A stretch of DNA of 50,847 nucleotides from the NCBI GenBank assembly GCA_003168215.1, contig PMSW01000053.1, forward strand, positions 43,088-93,934. Direction: 5' to 3'. A program made the translations under genes and the position numbers. Below the pieces are notes generated by a model. That model made no database searches, was not told the origin of the DNA, and saw only the letters and a program-made list of their open reading frames with translations. This stretch comes from Actinomycetota bacterium (GTDB taxonomy: Bacteria > Actinomycetota > Actinomycetes > Streptosporangiales > Streptosporangiaceae). Shown in pieces: positions 32,329 to 41,314 of the stretch; the stretch's first letter is position 1; the number at the start of each line of letters is the position of its first letter.

Positions 32329-33905
32329 TGAGTTCCGAGAAAGCCGGTCAGAGTGCCGCGGGCCGGACCGGCGACATGGCAATCCTGGAACTCGACCGCG
32401 TATCCAAGTCCTTCGACCGCCACACCGTCCTGGACGCCCGGCAGATCTCCATTCGGCCTGGGTACGTCTATGGCCTGCTCGGTGCCAACGGCTCGGGGAA
32501 GTCGACGCTGGTCAAGGCACTCGCCGGATACCACGCGCCGGATCCGGGATCCGCTGGCCGGCTCAGGGGACAGCCGATTCACTGGCCGCTCCGGACAGCG
32601 TCGTCCGGCATAGCGGTGGTCCCCCAGGATCAGGCACTGGCCGTGGAGATGTCGATCGTAGACAACTTCCTGGTGACCCGCCGCCGGTACCGGAGCCTGA
32701 TCGGGCGGGTCACCTGGCGGGACGAGCGCGGCGCGACCAGCGACTCGCTCCGCCGGGTAGGCCTGCACCGCAGCCCCGAGGACACTGTCGCCTCCCTCAC
32801 CGCGGCAGAGCGGGCGCTCGTCGAGATCGCCCGGAGCCTGGAGGAGATTCTGCTCACCAAAGTGTCGTCGCCGCTGCTGATCCTGGACGAGCCCACCGCC
32901 AACCTGGCGCAAAATGACGTGGAGCGTGTCTTCGCCGCGACTCGCGAGATAGCCGACCAGGGTGGCGCAGTCATCATCGTCAATCACCGGATGAGCGAGG
33001 TGCGCGCAAGTTGTGACTACCTGTACGTCCTGCGGGACGGGCAGGTAGCCTTCCGCGGCCCGGGGAATGGCAGCGATAGCACCGAGGTGGTCACGGCCAT
33101 GTTCGGCCGGGCCGTGGCCGCCTCGGCCAGTCGCATGGGCGAGAAACAGGCTGACCCGGCTGCGCGGCGCGCGCTGCTGCTGCGCCTGTCGAGCTTCGCC
33201 GAGATGAGCAACATCGGGAATGTCGACGTCTCTGGCGGCGAGGTCGTCGGGATAACCGGCCTCGTAGGAATGGGCCAGGACATTCTTCCGTACCAGATCA
33301 TGGGCCTGCGAAAGCGCAAGAACCTTTCAGTGGCAACGCACGGGGGAGTTCTTGGCGGAGGCCCGCTGGAGGCCTGCGCAGCCGGCCTGGCGTTGCTACC
33401 GGCGGATCGCCCGACGGCTGCCTTCTGGCCTGCGGGCACGGTGCTGGAGAACTACACGATCGGCAGGCTCAGTACGTCGACTCGGCGCCTCGCGCTCCTG
33501 TCCGGCCGGGAGCACCGGGAGGCCACCATGCGCATGATCTCGGACTGGAACGTCCAGGCGGACTCCCCTGATGCCGCGATGCGCACGCTGAGCGGCGGAA
33601 ATCAGCAGAAGGTACAGATCGCCCGGGCCATCGACCGCCAGAAATGCACGGTGCTGATTGCGCACGAGCCGACCCAGGGCATCGACGTCGCCGCGCGGCG
33701 TGAGGTCCTGTCCGCGCTGCGAGCGTTTGCCACGATGGAGCGGGCGGTCATCGTCTGCGGCGCAGACTACGAGGCCCTGGCCGAGGTGTGCGACCGGGTG
33801 ATAGTCCTGAAGAAGGGATCTGCCCCGGTGACCCTCTGCGGCTCTGAGCTCTCTGAAGAGAGCATCGCGCAGTGCGCCATGGACACTGCAGCGGCAGTGC
33901 AGTAG
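32328..33905 (+). CDS. Ribose/galactose-type ABC importer ATPase, two fused domains
   Basis: The protein has two ABC domains as in RbsA/MglA. Domain 1 has Walker A GANGSGKST and Walker B LLILDEPTANL, but its signature region reads SLTAAERALVEIARSL rather than LSxGxxQ. Domain 2 has a lost Walker A (GLVGMGQDI), as is usual, a good signature LSGGNQQKVQIARAI, and Walker B LIAHEPTQGID with His instead of Asp. It powers import at the inner face of the membrane. GTG at 32328 overlaps the upstream TAG by one base and is favoured because ATG 32376 has no ribosome-binding site. Confidence 0.87.
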   Translation: MSSEKAGQSAAGRTGDMAILELDRVSKSFDRHTVLDARQISIRPGYVYGLLGANGSGKSTLVKALAGYHAPDPGSAGRLRGQPIHWPLRTASSGIAVVPQDQALAVEMSIVDNFLVTRRRYRSLIGRVTWRDERGATSDSLRRVGLHRSPEDTVASLTAAERALVEIARSLEEILLTKVSSPLLILDEPTANLAQNDVERVFAATREIADQGGAVIIVNHRMSEVRASCDYLYVLRDGQVAFRGPGNGSDSTEVVTAMFGRAVAASASRMGEKQADPAARRALLLRLSSFAEMSNIGNVDVSGGEVVGITGLVGMGQDILPYQIMGLRKRKNLSVATHGGVLGGGPLEACAAGLALLPADRPTAAFWPAGTVLENYTIGRLSTSTRRLALLSGREHREATMRMISDWNVQADSPDAAMRTLSGGNQQKVQIARAIDRQKCTVLIAHEPTQGIDVAARREVLSALRAFATMERAVIVCGADYEALAEVCDRVIVLKKGSAPVTLCGSELSEESIAQCAMDTAAAVQ

Positions 33906-33917
33906 CCGGAGAGAACG

Positions 33918-35069
33918 ATGGACGAGCGCGGAAGAACCAGAATCAGCCGGACAGGGCTCAACAAGCCCGGCAGCTTCCTCAGGCAGCGCTCCCTAGAGGA
34001 CGGTTCCGCTGGCGCTGAAAGCGCCGGGCCGGCTGCCCAGCAACCCGGTGGCGGGGCAGGGGCGTCTGCTGCCGCTGGGCCTGCAGCCGTAGACATGTCA
34101 CGCCGGGCGCCTAGCCGCAGCGTCCAGCTGACTCGGCGGCTCGGGCTTGTCATCTTCGGCCTGGCCGTGATCGCGCTTTTCTCAGGGCTGAGCCCTGGCG
34201 CGTTCTTCACCCACGGCACGCTTATCACCGTGATCACGGCCGAATCCATTCCAATGATGCTCGCCTTGGCCGTAACGATCACGCTCCGACTGCACGACCT
34301 CGACGTATCATTCGCCGCGATAATGATCCTGACTGCCTCGATTGCCGGGGAGCTCCTCGTCGCAAATCACGTAAGCCTGGCCGTTGCGATCATCGTGGCC
34401 CTTGCCATGGGCCTGCTCGCCGGTCTTATCAACGGCTTCCTGGTCGTAGTGCTCAAGCTGAGCAGCTTTATCGCCACGCTGGGCACGATGAGCGTGGCCG
34501 AGGGCCTCGCCCTCAGCGTCTCGCACTCCACCATCCTGACCGGCTTCCCAGCGGCGTTCACGAACGACATGCAGAACGGACCCGGCGGCGTCCCGCTGGG
34601 GGCGATCATCGGCTGGGTGTTGCTCCTCGTCTTGTGGCTCGCATTCGAGTACACCCCGTTCGGGCGTTATCTCCTGTTCATCGGGGGTAACCGGACAGCG
34701 GCCGAACTGTTGGGCCTGCCCGTCCGCCGGGTGCGCATCATCGCTTACGCGGTGACGGGGATCCTGTACGCCGCGGCGGGCATCGTCCTGGCTGGAATGC
34801 TCGGCTCCGTCGACCCGACCAGCGACGCGACCTTCCTGCTGAGCCCGCTCGCCGCTGCCTTCCTCGGAACGACCGTTTTCCAACTTGGACGATTCAATGC
34901 CTGGGGAACGGCGGTATCGGTCTATGTCCTGGCGGCCATATCCACCGGGTTGCAGATCCTGGGCGCCTCGGCCTGGGTAGGCGACGTGTTCGAGGGCGCC
35001 GCGCTCATCTTGGCGATCGCACTGTCGAGGTTCCTCAGCAAAAGCAGCGAAGTGGACCTGAACCTGTGA
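33918..35069 (+). CDS. Ribose-type ABC importer permease
   Basis: The 383-residue protein has a polar, Ala/Gly/Pro-rich N-terminal extension of about 65 residues, longer than usual for RbsC-type permeases, followed by about nine hydrophobic segments. LRLHDLDVSFAAIMILTASI matches the conserved region of the branched-chain/ribose permease family, and FEYTPFGRYLLFIGGNRTAA is the conserved cytoplasmic loop. It forms the membrane channel with the ATPase. The ATG follows GGAGAG. Its end overlaps the synthetase gene by 4 nt (GTGA), tying import to CoA activation in one operon. Confidence 0.87.
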   Translation: MDERGRTRISRTGLNKPGSFLRQRSLEDGSAGAESAGPAAQQPGGGAGASAAAGPAAVDMSRRAPSRSVQLTRRLGLVIFGLAVIALFSGLSPGAFFTHGTLITVITAESIPMMLALAVTITLRLHDLDVSFAAIMILTASIAGELLVANHVSLAVAIIVALAMGLLAGLINGFLVVVLKLSSFIATLGTMSVAEGLALSVSHSTILTGFPAAFTNDMQNGPGGVPLGAIIGWVLLLVLWLAFEYTPFGRYLLFIGGNRTAAELLGLPVRRVRIIAYAVTGILYAAAGIVLAGMLGSVDPTSDATFLLSPLAAAFLGTTVFQLGRFNAWGTAVSVYVLAAISTGLQILGASAWVGDVFEGAALILAIALSRFLSKSSEVDLNL

Positions 35070-37126
35070 CCGGCGTCGCGATCGTCGGTGCTTCGCCGGG
35101 CAGCCCCCTGGTCTATGACCTGATGAGCAATCTGGCCGCTTACGGTCAGCACGACGTCTACCCGGTGAATCCCCGTCATGACAGCGTGCTCGGGCTCAAG
35201 TGCTATAGCTCCCTGGACGCGGTCGGCCAGCCAGGGGATTCATTCATCGCGATAATCCCCGCGCGTACCTGCCCGGATATCGTGCGGACGGCGGCCCGCC
35301 TGGGCTATACGCGTGGCGCGATCATTTCCGCCGGATTCGCCGAGGCCGGAACTGCGGATGGGGTGGAGCTTCAGCGCCAGCTGGTCGAGGCCGCAGGTGA
35401 TGCCGTCGAGATATACGGCCCCAACTGCATCGGATTCGCTGACTTCGCTGACAGCCTGTGCGGGATAGCCGAGCCGGTGCCGCCTGGGCTCACCCACGGC
35501 CCTGTGAGCATCGTCTCGCAAAGCGGTGGCCTGACGTCGGCGGTAATGGCCGCGCTTCAGGAGGACGGCGTCGGGGTGGACTGGTGCGTCTCCATCGGGA
35601 ACGGCGCAGTGGTGGATGTGGCGCATGCGATCGAGCGCGCGGTCGCGCGGCCGGACACGCGTGCTGTGTGCGTGTACGCCGAGGAACTGCGCTCGCGCGA
35701 CGGTCGGCTCACCGCCGCGCTGGAAGCCGCGCGCGAGCGCGAGGTTGGCATCATCCTGCTGCACCCTGGGACGTCCGGGAAGGCGCGGAAGCTTGTCCAA
35801 TCGCATACCGCCAGCGTGGCCGGCGACGATGTCCTGATCTCCGCATACTGCCGGGCACATGATGTCGTCCGCGTCACCAGCGTGGAGCAACTCGCCCGGG
35901 CGGCCGCTATCTGGGTACGGTACGGACGCAAGGCCCGGGGCGGCGTCGCTGTGGTAGGCGGGGCTGGCGGGGCCTCGGTTCTCAGCACTGACCTGGCCGT
36001 GCAGGCCGGGCTGACTCTGCCCACCTTTACGGCAGGAACACTTGAGAAACTGCAGGCAGGCGCGGGCGAGGGTTCCTTTATCGAAAATCCGCTGGATGTC
36101 GTGCGGTCCGTGGTACCGCGCGCTGAGCTCTACGGCCCGATCTTTGATGATCCGGGGATCGACATAGTGCTGAACGTCATTCCCGTGACGATGCCGGATT
36201 CCGAGGATCGCGGCTGTGCCGTCACTCACAGGGACAGCATCGAGATGGTGGTTGCGCTGGGCAAGGCGACGGGGAAGTCCGCGATTGTCTGCTCGACCGG
36301 GACCGGCCCGTGGACGGACTGGTCCGATGGGTATCGGCGAGACCACCCGGAGGTGCCCTTCTTCCGCGGACTCCAGCTGACCTTTCAGGCGCTGGGCGCG
36401 CTAGCCGGACCGACGGTGGCCGGTGCTGAGCCGCCTGCCGTTCACGGTGGGGAGCCGGGCTGGTTCGATGACGGCCTAGTCACGGAAATCGCGGGACGGC
36501 ATGAGTTCGAGCGGCTAGGAATTGCCGTGGCCGCCGGAGCGGACCGCCCAGTGGCAGAGGATCTGGCGTCGGCCCTGGACGGCCTCACCTACCCAGTCGT
36601 GGTGAAAGTCGATGTCGCGGGCGTGGCCCACAAAGGCGATATCGGCGCTATCGTGCTGGGCTGCAGCGGTGCCGACGAGGTGCTGGCTGCCGCACGCCGG
36701 ATCGTCGCCCGGCTCCATGAGCAAGGCCTGGCCGATGCCATCGTAGGGATATTGGTCGAGGAGCAAGTCTCGGGCACGGAGGTCCTCGTTGGTCTGACCC
36801 GCGCCGAGCTGGGCCAGTTCCTCACGGTCGTGCCCGGCGGAGCGGGCACGACCAGCGGGGATCTGCTGAGGACGGTGCTGCTTCCGGTGCCAGACCAGGT
36901 CATCGGGACACTGGTCGAGGCCGCCGCACCAGATGGCAAAGCCGGCGCGGCCGGGCGTGCGGTAGCTACCGGAATCGTGCGGCAGCTGGCAGCGGAATTT
37001 GCTTCCGGGGGGCTGCAGGAATATGCGCGGGTCGAGGTAAACCCGCTGATGATAGGCGACGGCACCGCCGTGATAGCCGACATCCTGATGGAGCGAGATC
37101 AAGGGAAAGGGCGCCAGCATGGGTAA
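35066..37126 (+). CDS. NDP-forming acyl-CoA synthetase, fused alpha-beta (second copy)
   Basis: The 686-residue protein has the CoA-binding start VAIVGASPGSP, GPNCIGFADF, SIVSQSGGLTSAV, and phospho-His247 in QSHTASVAGDD, then an ATP-grasp C-terminal part (VVVKVDVAGVAHKGDIGAIV, VEEQVSGTEVLVGLT, VEVNPLMIG). It makes or uses an acyl-CoA with ADP/ATP, and being directly after the importer genes may activate the imported acid. It is clearly a paralogue of 24454 but has diverged a good deal. It overlaps the crotonase gene by 8 nt. Confidence 0.87.
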   Translation: MTGVAIVGASPGSPLVYDLMSNLAAYGQHDVYPVNPRHDSVLGLKCYSSLDAVGQPGDSFIAIIPARTCPDIVRTAARLGYTRGAIISAGFAEAGTADGVELQRQLVEAAGDAVEIYGPNCIGFADFADSLCGIAEPVPPGLTHGPVSIVSQSGGLTSAVMAALQEDGVGVDWCVSIGNGAVVDVAHAIERAVARPDTRAVCVYAEELRSRDGRLTAALEAAREREVGIILLHPGTSGKARKLVQSHTASVAGDDVLISAYCRAHDVVRVTSVEQLARAAAIWVRYGRKARGGVAVVGGAGGASVLSTDLAVQAGLTLPTFTAGTLEKLQAGAGEGSFIENPLDVVRSVVPRAELYGPIFDDPGIDIVLNVIPVTMPDSEDRGCAVTHRDSIEMVVALGKATGKSAIVCSTGTGPWTDWSDGYRRDHPEVPFFRGLQLTFQALGALAGPTVAGAEPPAVHGGEPGWFDDGLVTEIAGRHEFERLGIAVAAGADRPVAEDLASALDGLTYPVVVKVDVAGVAHKGDIGAIVLGCSGADEVLAAARRIVARLHEQGLADAIVGILVEEQVSGTEVLVGLTRAELGQFLTVVPGGAGTTSGDLLRTVLLPVPDQVIGTLVEAAAPDGKAGAAGRAVATGIVRQLAAEFASGGLQEYARVEVNPLMIGDGTAVIADILMERDQGKGRQHG

Positions 37127-37901
37127 GCTGATCATCGAAGAGCATGGCGATGTCGTAGTGGTGACCATGAGCAGCGTGGCCCGCCATAATGCTCAGGACA
37201 GTGCCATGCACGCGCAGCTCCGGGAATTCTGGCCATACCTGAGGGACTCTGAGAAGCTCAAGGTCGCGATTCTCACCGGCGATGGCGATAAGGCATTTTC
37301 GTCGGGCCATGACCTCAAGGAAGTGGCGGAGGAATACGCTGCCGGAAAGACGCCGGCCTACCTTCAGGGAACCGGCCTGGGCTATCCGCATCTGTTCACC
37401 ACGGGCAAGGTCCTGATCGCTGCGATCAACGGCTACTGCTTCGCCGGCGGCCTGCTGACTGCACTGGGCTGCCAGCTCCGGATGTGCAGCAAGAGCGCGG
37501 TCTTCGGCAACCCGCAGGTCCGCAGGGGCCGCGGGTCGCGCGTGCCCATGCTGCTGCGCCGCGCTGGCGTGCCCATGGCGGCGGCGCTCGACATGGTGCT
37601 CACCGGAGACCGGATCGACGCCGAGCGGGCGTACCAGATAGGCCTGGTCAGCAGGATCTTCGAGGACAAGGACGCCCTGCTGGAAGGCGCGATGGGCACG
37701 GCGCGGCAGATCGCCATGAACTCACCGCGGGCGGTCTCGGCCGTCATCCGGGCGTGGGAGGCCGGGATCATCGACTGGCCGATGAGCATGGCCAGCGGCG
37801 TCTGGGACCAGGTGACCGAAGCGATGGTCCACGACGACGACTACCGCGAGCGGACCATGCAGTTCGCATCGGGACAGGGTCCCGGAGCCCAGAAGGCATA
37901 G
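37119..37901 (+). CDS. Crotonase-fold protein lacking the usual catalytic glutamates
   Basis: The 260-residue protein has the crotonase fold (oxyanion segments FSSGHDLKE and INGYCFAGGLLTALGCQ), but the active-site stretch reads VFGNPQVRRGRGSRVPMLLRR. The first glutamate of hydratases (FGxPE) is replaced by Gln, and the second region has no acid. A hydratase is thus unlikely; it may be a hydrolase, a lyase, an isomerase or a binding subunit. It lies between the synthetase and the second dehydrogenase pair with an 8-nt overlap to the former. Confidence 0.8.
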   Translation: MGKLIIEEHGDVVVVTMSSVARHNAQDSAMHAQLREFWPYLRDSEKLKVAILTGDGDKAFSSGHDLKEVAEEYAAGKTPAYLQGTGLGYPHLFTTGKVLIAAINGYCFAGGLLTALGCQLRMCSKSAVFGNPQVRRGRGSRVPMLLRRAGVPMAAALDMVLTGDRIDAERAYQIGLVSRIFEDKDALLEGAMGTARQIAMNSPRAVSAVIRAWEAGIIDWPMSMASGVWDQVTEAMVHDDDYRERTMQFASGQGPGAQKA

Positions 37902-37949
37902 CCCTGCGGGAGCAGCCGGCGGCCGGCCACCGAGGATCAGGGAGAGGCT

Positions 37950-39086
37950 ATGGATGTAGGACTGTCACCGGAGCAGCTGAGCCTGGCCGAGGCATCGCGG
38001 CAGATGCTGGCACGGCAGTGGACAACGGCAGGCGTCCGGGCTGCAGCACTGCCGGACGGCCCCGGCCACTCGCCGGAGCTGTGGAAGCAACTGGCCGACG
38101 CGGGCTGGCTCCGGCTGCCCTTCCCGGAATCTGCCGGGGGCGACGGCGGCTCGCTCATCGAGCTAGGCGTGGTGGTTCGGGAAGTCGGCCGGGCACTCGT
38201 GCCTACCACCTTCGCCAGCACGCTGCATGCCGCTCTGCTCCTCTGGGAGCTGGGCTCAGTCGAGCAGCAGGAAAGATGGCTGCGCCCGATCCTGAACGGG
38301 GAGTTGCTCGCCACTGTCGCCTACGCTGAGGCGGCCGCCGTCCATGACCCGGCGGCTTACCAGGCGACGGTCCGGCGTTTGGCGGTGGGTTGGTCGCTCT
38401 CCGGGCGCAAGCTTTTCGTCGAGAACGGCTCTCTCAGCAAGCTCATCCTCGTAGCCTGCCGCGTCGCGCCCGACCAGGTGCCGAAGGGCCTCGGAATATG
38501 CGCAGTGACGCCTGACGACGAGGGCGTTTCGTTCAGCCGTCATGCCACGTTCGGCCATGATTTGCAGGACGAGATCACGTTTGCGGAGGTGGCGAGTGGC
38601 GCCGGCTCGCTCCTCGGTGGCGAAGGCGCGGACGTACTGCGCGGCTGGCGGCACGTGACCGAAGTCGTGACTGTCCTGGCGAGCCTGGAGATGGTCGGCG
38701 GCGCGCAGGCGGTCATCGATCGCACCGCCCAGTACGTCACCGGCCGGCATGCGTTCGGGAAGCCGATCGGGTCCTTCCAGGCTGTGCAGCACCACCTCGC
38801 CAACGCGGCCATGGCCGTCAAGGGCGCGGATCTGGCGGCCTGGCAGGCCGCCTGGCGGCTGGCCGAGGGTCTTTCGGCAGCCCGGGAGGTGTCCATCGCC
38901 AAGGCAAGCGCCGGCCGAGCATACAAGGAGGCCACCGTGATCGCGCATCAGCTGCATGGCGGCATGGGCTACATCGAGGAGACCGATCTCCATCTCTGGT
39001 CCCGCCGGGCGATTGCCGCGGATTTGCGCCACGGCTCAGCCGCCTACCACATGCAACGCCTAGCGGAACTGGTGGGAGCGCTGTGA
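37950..39086 (+). CDS. Acyl-CoA dehydrogenase, partner subunit of pair 2
   Basis: The 378-residue protein matches partner (beta) subunits of heteromeric dehydrogenases: LSPEQLSLAEASRQML at the start, ATVAYAEAAA instead of a full FAD-binding motif, LASLEMVGGAQAV at the catalytic-helix position with no DxER, and AFGKPIGSFQAVQHHLAN and LHGGMGYIEETDLHLWSRRA. It presumably assembles with the product of 39109. Here the partner gene comes before the catalytic one, the reverse of pair 1. The ATG lies downstream of AGGGAGAGG. Confidence 0.85.
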   Translation: MDVGLSPEQLSLAEASRQMLARQWTTAGVRAAALPDGPGHSPELWKQLADAGWLRLPFPESAGGDGGSLIELGVVVREVGRALVPTTFASTLHAALLLWELGSVEQQERWLRPILNGELLATVAYAEAAAVHDPAAYQATVRRLAVGWSLSGRKLFVENGSLSKLILVACRVAPDQVPKGLGICAVTPDDEGVSFSRHATFGHDLQDEITFAEVASGAGSLLGGEGADVLRGWRHVTEVVTVLASLEMVGGAQAVIDRTAQYVTGRHAFGKPIGSFQAVQHHLANAAMAVKGADLAAWQAAWRLAEGLSAAREVSIAKASAGRAYKEATVIAHQLHGGMGYIEETDLHLWSRRAIAADLRHGSAAYHMQRLAELVGAL

Positions 39087-39108
39087 CCACCGGAGAGGAA
39101 GGTCATCG

Positions 39109-40305
39109 GTGAGGTTTGCCCTGACGCCGGAAGAGGCCGCGTTCCAGGAAGAAGTCCGGTCGTTCGCCCTCCACTACATTGAGGCCGGGCTCGACACGGA
39201 GGAAGAAGAGCGCCGCAGCGGCCGTCATGCGGGCCCGTTCTCGCCGCTTGAGCTCCAGTTCTACAAGGATCTAGGCGAGCGCGGCTGGAATTCCATGCAT
39301 TGGCCGCGCGCCTACGGGGGGCAGGAGGCCAGCGCGGGCATGAGTTCCATCCTGAGCTTTGAGCTGGAGTATCACCGGCTGCCGCAGGTCGAGTGGACGG
39401 TATCTACCTTTGCGCCGACCATCCTTAAGAATGGAACTCAGGAGAATATCAACCTGTGGCTGGAGAGAATCCGCAGCGGGGAAGTCGTGTACGCCATGGG
39501 ATATTCCGAGCCGGATGCCGGCACGGATCTGGCCAGCCTGCGGACATCAGCAGTCCGCGAGGGTGATTCTTACGTGATCAATGGCGAAAAGATCTGGAAT
39601 AGCGGGGCGCATCACGCCACCCATGAGTGGCTTGCAGTCCGCACCGACCCGAGCGCGCCCAAGCACCGGGGCATCTCCGTCATCATCGTCCCGATAGACG
39701 TTCCTGGGGTTGAGATAACTCCGCTATGGACGTGGGGGGGCAGCCGTACCAACATCACTCGGTTCACTAACGTCATCGTGCCGGTGGAGAACCTCATCGG
39801 CGAGGAGAACATGGGCTGGAGCTATATTGTCGGAGCCCTGGATTACGAGCGGGCGGACATTGGCGCCCGCGTGATCGGCCGCCTCCGGCGGCTCCTCGAT
39901 GATCTGGTGCACTACTGCCGGGGAGCCGTGCGCGATGGAAGGGTGCTCATCTCGGACCCGGCGGTCCGGCGCCAGCTGGCCGAGCTAGAGGCAAAAGTAG
40001 AGGTCGTGACTCTGCTGACGCATGAGGTCTGCGCCACCGTGGACCGGGGCGAGACTCCGACCGTTGTCGGCACGATGCAAAAAGTCATGGCCTCAGAGCT
40101 GCGGACAGAGCTGACAAGCGCCGCCTTCGAGCTTATGGACCTCGAAGGGCAGCTCGACGGGAATGACCCCCTGTCCTTCATGGCGGGCGAATTCGAGCAC
40201 GAATACCGCTATGCGCCGGTACAGCGGTTCGGGGGCGGCACGAACGAGGTCATGCGAGACATCATTGCGCAGCGCGGGCTTGGCCTGCCGCGCACCGCCC
40301 GGTAG
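39109..40305 (+). CDS. Acyl-CoA dehydrogenase, catalytic subunit of pair 2
   Basis: The 398-residue catalytic-type subunit has GYSEPDAGTDLASLRTSAVR, the catalytic Glu247 in ALDYERADIG at the same place as in FadE26/ChsE4, and a C-terminal FGGGTNEVMRDIIAQRGLGL. The GTG start follows GAGAGGAAGG. Sequence similarity to the dehydrogenase at 26637 is strong, even at the nucleotide level near the C-terminus, so the two pairs come from a duplication. Substrate unknown; branched or ring-attached acyl-CoA is likely by family. Confidence 0.88.
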   Translation: MRFALTPEEAAFQEEVRSFALHYIEAGLDTEEEERRSGRHAGPFSPLELQFYKDLGERGWNSMHWPRAYGGQEASAGMSSILSFELEYHRLPQVEWTVSTFAPTILKNGTQENINLWLERIRSGEVVYAMGYSEPDAGTDLASLRTSAVREGDSYVINGEKIWNSGAHHATHEWLAVRTDPSAPKHRGISVIIVPIDVPGVEITPLWTWGGSRTNITRFTNVIVPVENLIGEENMGWSYIVGALDYERADIGARVIGRLRRLLDDLVHYCRGAVRDGRVLISDPAVRRQLAELEAKVEVVTLLTHEVCATVDRGETPTVVGTMQKVMASELRTELTSAAFELMDLEGQLDGNDPLSFMAGEFEHEYRYAPVQRFGGGTNEVMRDIIAQRGLGLPRTAR

Positions 40306-40327
40306 CAAAGTGGCTGAGGGAGAAAGA

Positions 40328-41299
40328 ATGACGGCAGTACGCGATCAGTATCCCGTATACGACGAGCTGGACGTGTTCGCGGATACCGGCGAACGGCACG
40401 CCTGGGGCGTGTTCGGAGCCGATGACGAGATCGGCTGCGTGAACTTCCTGACCGAGGACGTGGTGGCCGAGGCCGCCAAGGAGATACGCCTCGGCCGCAC
40501 GGTCAACCTCGACCTCCCCATCGGGGAGCCCAAGGACCCATTCTGGAGCAGCCGGTCGGCGGCGACGCGCACGGAAACGGTCAACCGGACCAGCCGCGAT
40601 GACCGCTTGGACAACTTCTACCTGCAGGGCGGCACGCAGTGGGACGCGCTGCGGCATCACCGCTACCGGCAGCACGGCTATTACGGGGCGCGGCAGGACA
40701 GTGACGTGGACGACCGCAAGCTGCTGGGGATCGACCGGTGGGCGGCCAGGGGCATCATCGGGCGCGGTGTCCTGCTGGACGTCGCCAGCTATATGAGCGC
40801 CCAGGGCACCACGATGGCCGTTACAGAGAGGTTCCTGATTGACAGCGAGCTGATGCAGGCGGTGGCCAGCGCACAGGACGTGGACTTCCGCCACGGTGAC
40901 ATCGTGCTGGTCCGGACGGGCTGGCTGGACTGGTATCAGACCCTCAGCCCGGCTGAGCGGCTCAGCCGGGCGGCGGAATTCGGGGCGGACCGACGCGCGC
41001 TGAAGCTACCCGGCATCGACCCCAGGGTGCCTACGGTGGCCTGGATATGGAATCACCGGATCGCCGCGATGGCTACGGACACGCCGACGTTTGACGCGCT
41101 GGAATTCCGGCGCGAGGACGGCTGGGCGCACCAGCGGCTGCTCGCACTCCTCGGGCTGGCCATCGGCGAGTTGTGGGACCTTGACCAGCTGGCGGTCACC
41201 TGCCGTGAGCTAGGGCGTTACTCGTTCTTCCTTACGTCCTCCCCGCTCAACCTCCCCGAAGGCGCGGGGAGCCCGGCGAACGCTTACGCCATCTTCTAA
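40328..41299 (+). CDS. Cyclase family protein (kynurenine-formamidase-like hydrolase)
   Basis: The 323-residue protein belongs to the cyclase/formamidase superfamily in its long form: WGVFGADDEIGCVNFLTED near the start, the metal-site motif as GGTQWDALRHH (Gln in place of the His of HxGTHxDxPxH), DIVLVRTGW, LPGIDP, and LALLGLAIGELWDL. Relatives hydrolyse amides, lactones or cyclic compounds in the cytoplasm. Between two dehydrogenase pairs, opening of a ring or lactone intermediate is a reasonable inference. ATG 40328 has GAGGGAGA upstream. Confidence 0.82.
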   Translation: MTAVRDQYPVYDELDVFADTGERHAWGVFGADDEIGCVNFLTEDVVAEAAKEIRLGRTVNLDLPIGEPKDPFWSSRSAATRTETVNRTSRDDRLDNFYLQGGTQWDALRHHRYRQHGYYGARQDSDVDDRKLLGIDRWAARGIIGRGVLLDVASYMSAQGTTMAVTERFLIDSELMQAVASAQDVDFRHGDIVLVRTGWLDWYQTLSPAERLSRAAEFGADRRALKLPGIDPRVPTVAWIWNHRIAAMATDTPTFDALEFRREDGWAHQRLLALLGLAIGELWDLDQLAVTCRELGRYSFFLTSSPLNLPEGAGSPANAYAIF

Positions 41300-41314
41300 C
41301 TGGAGGCAAGGCTC

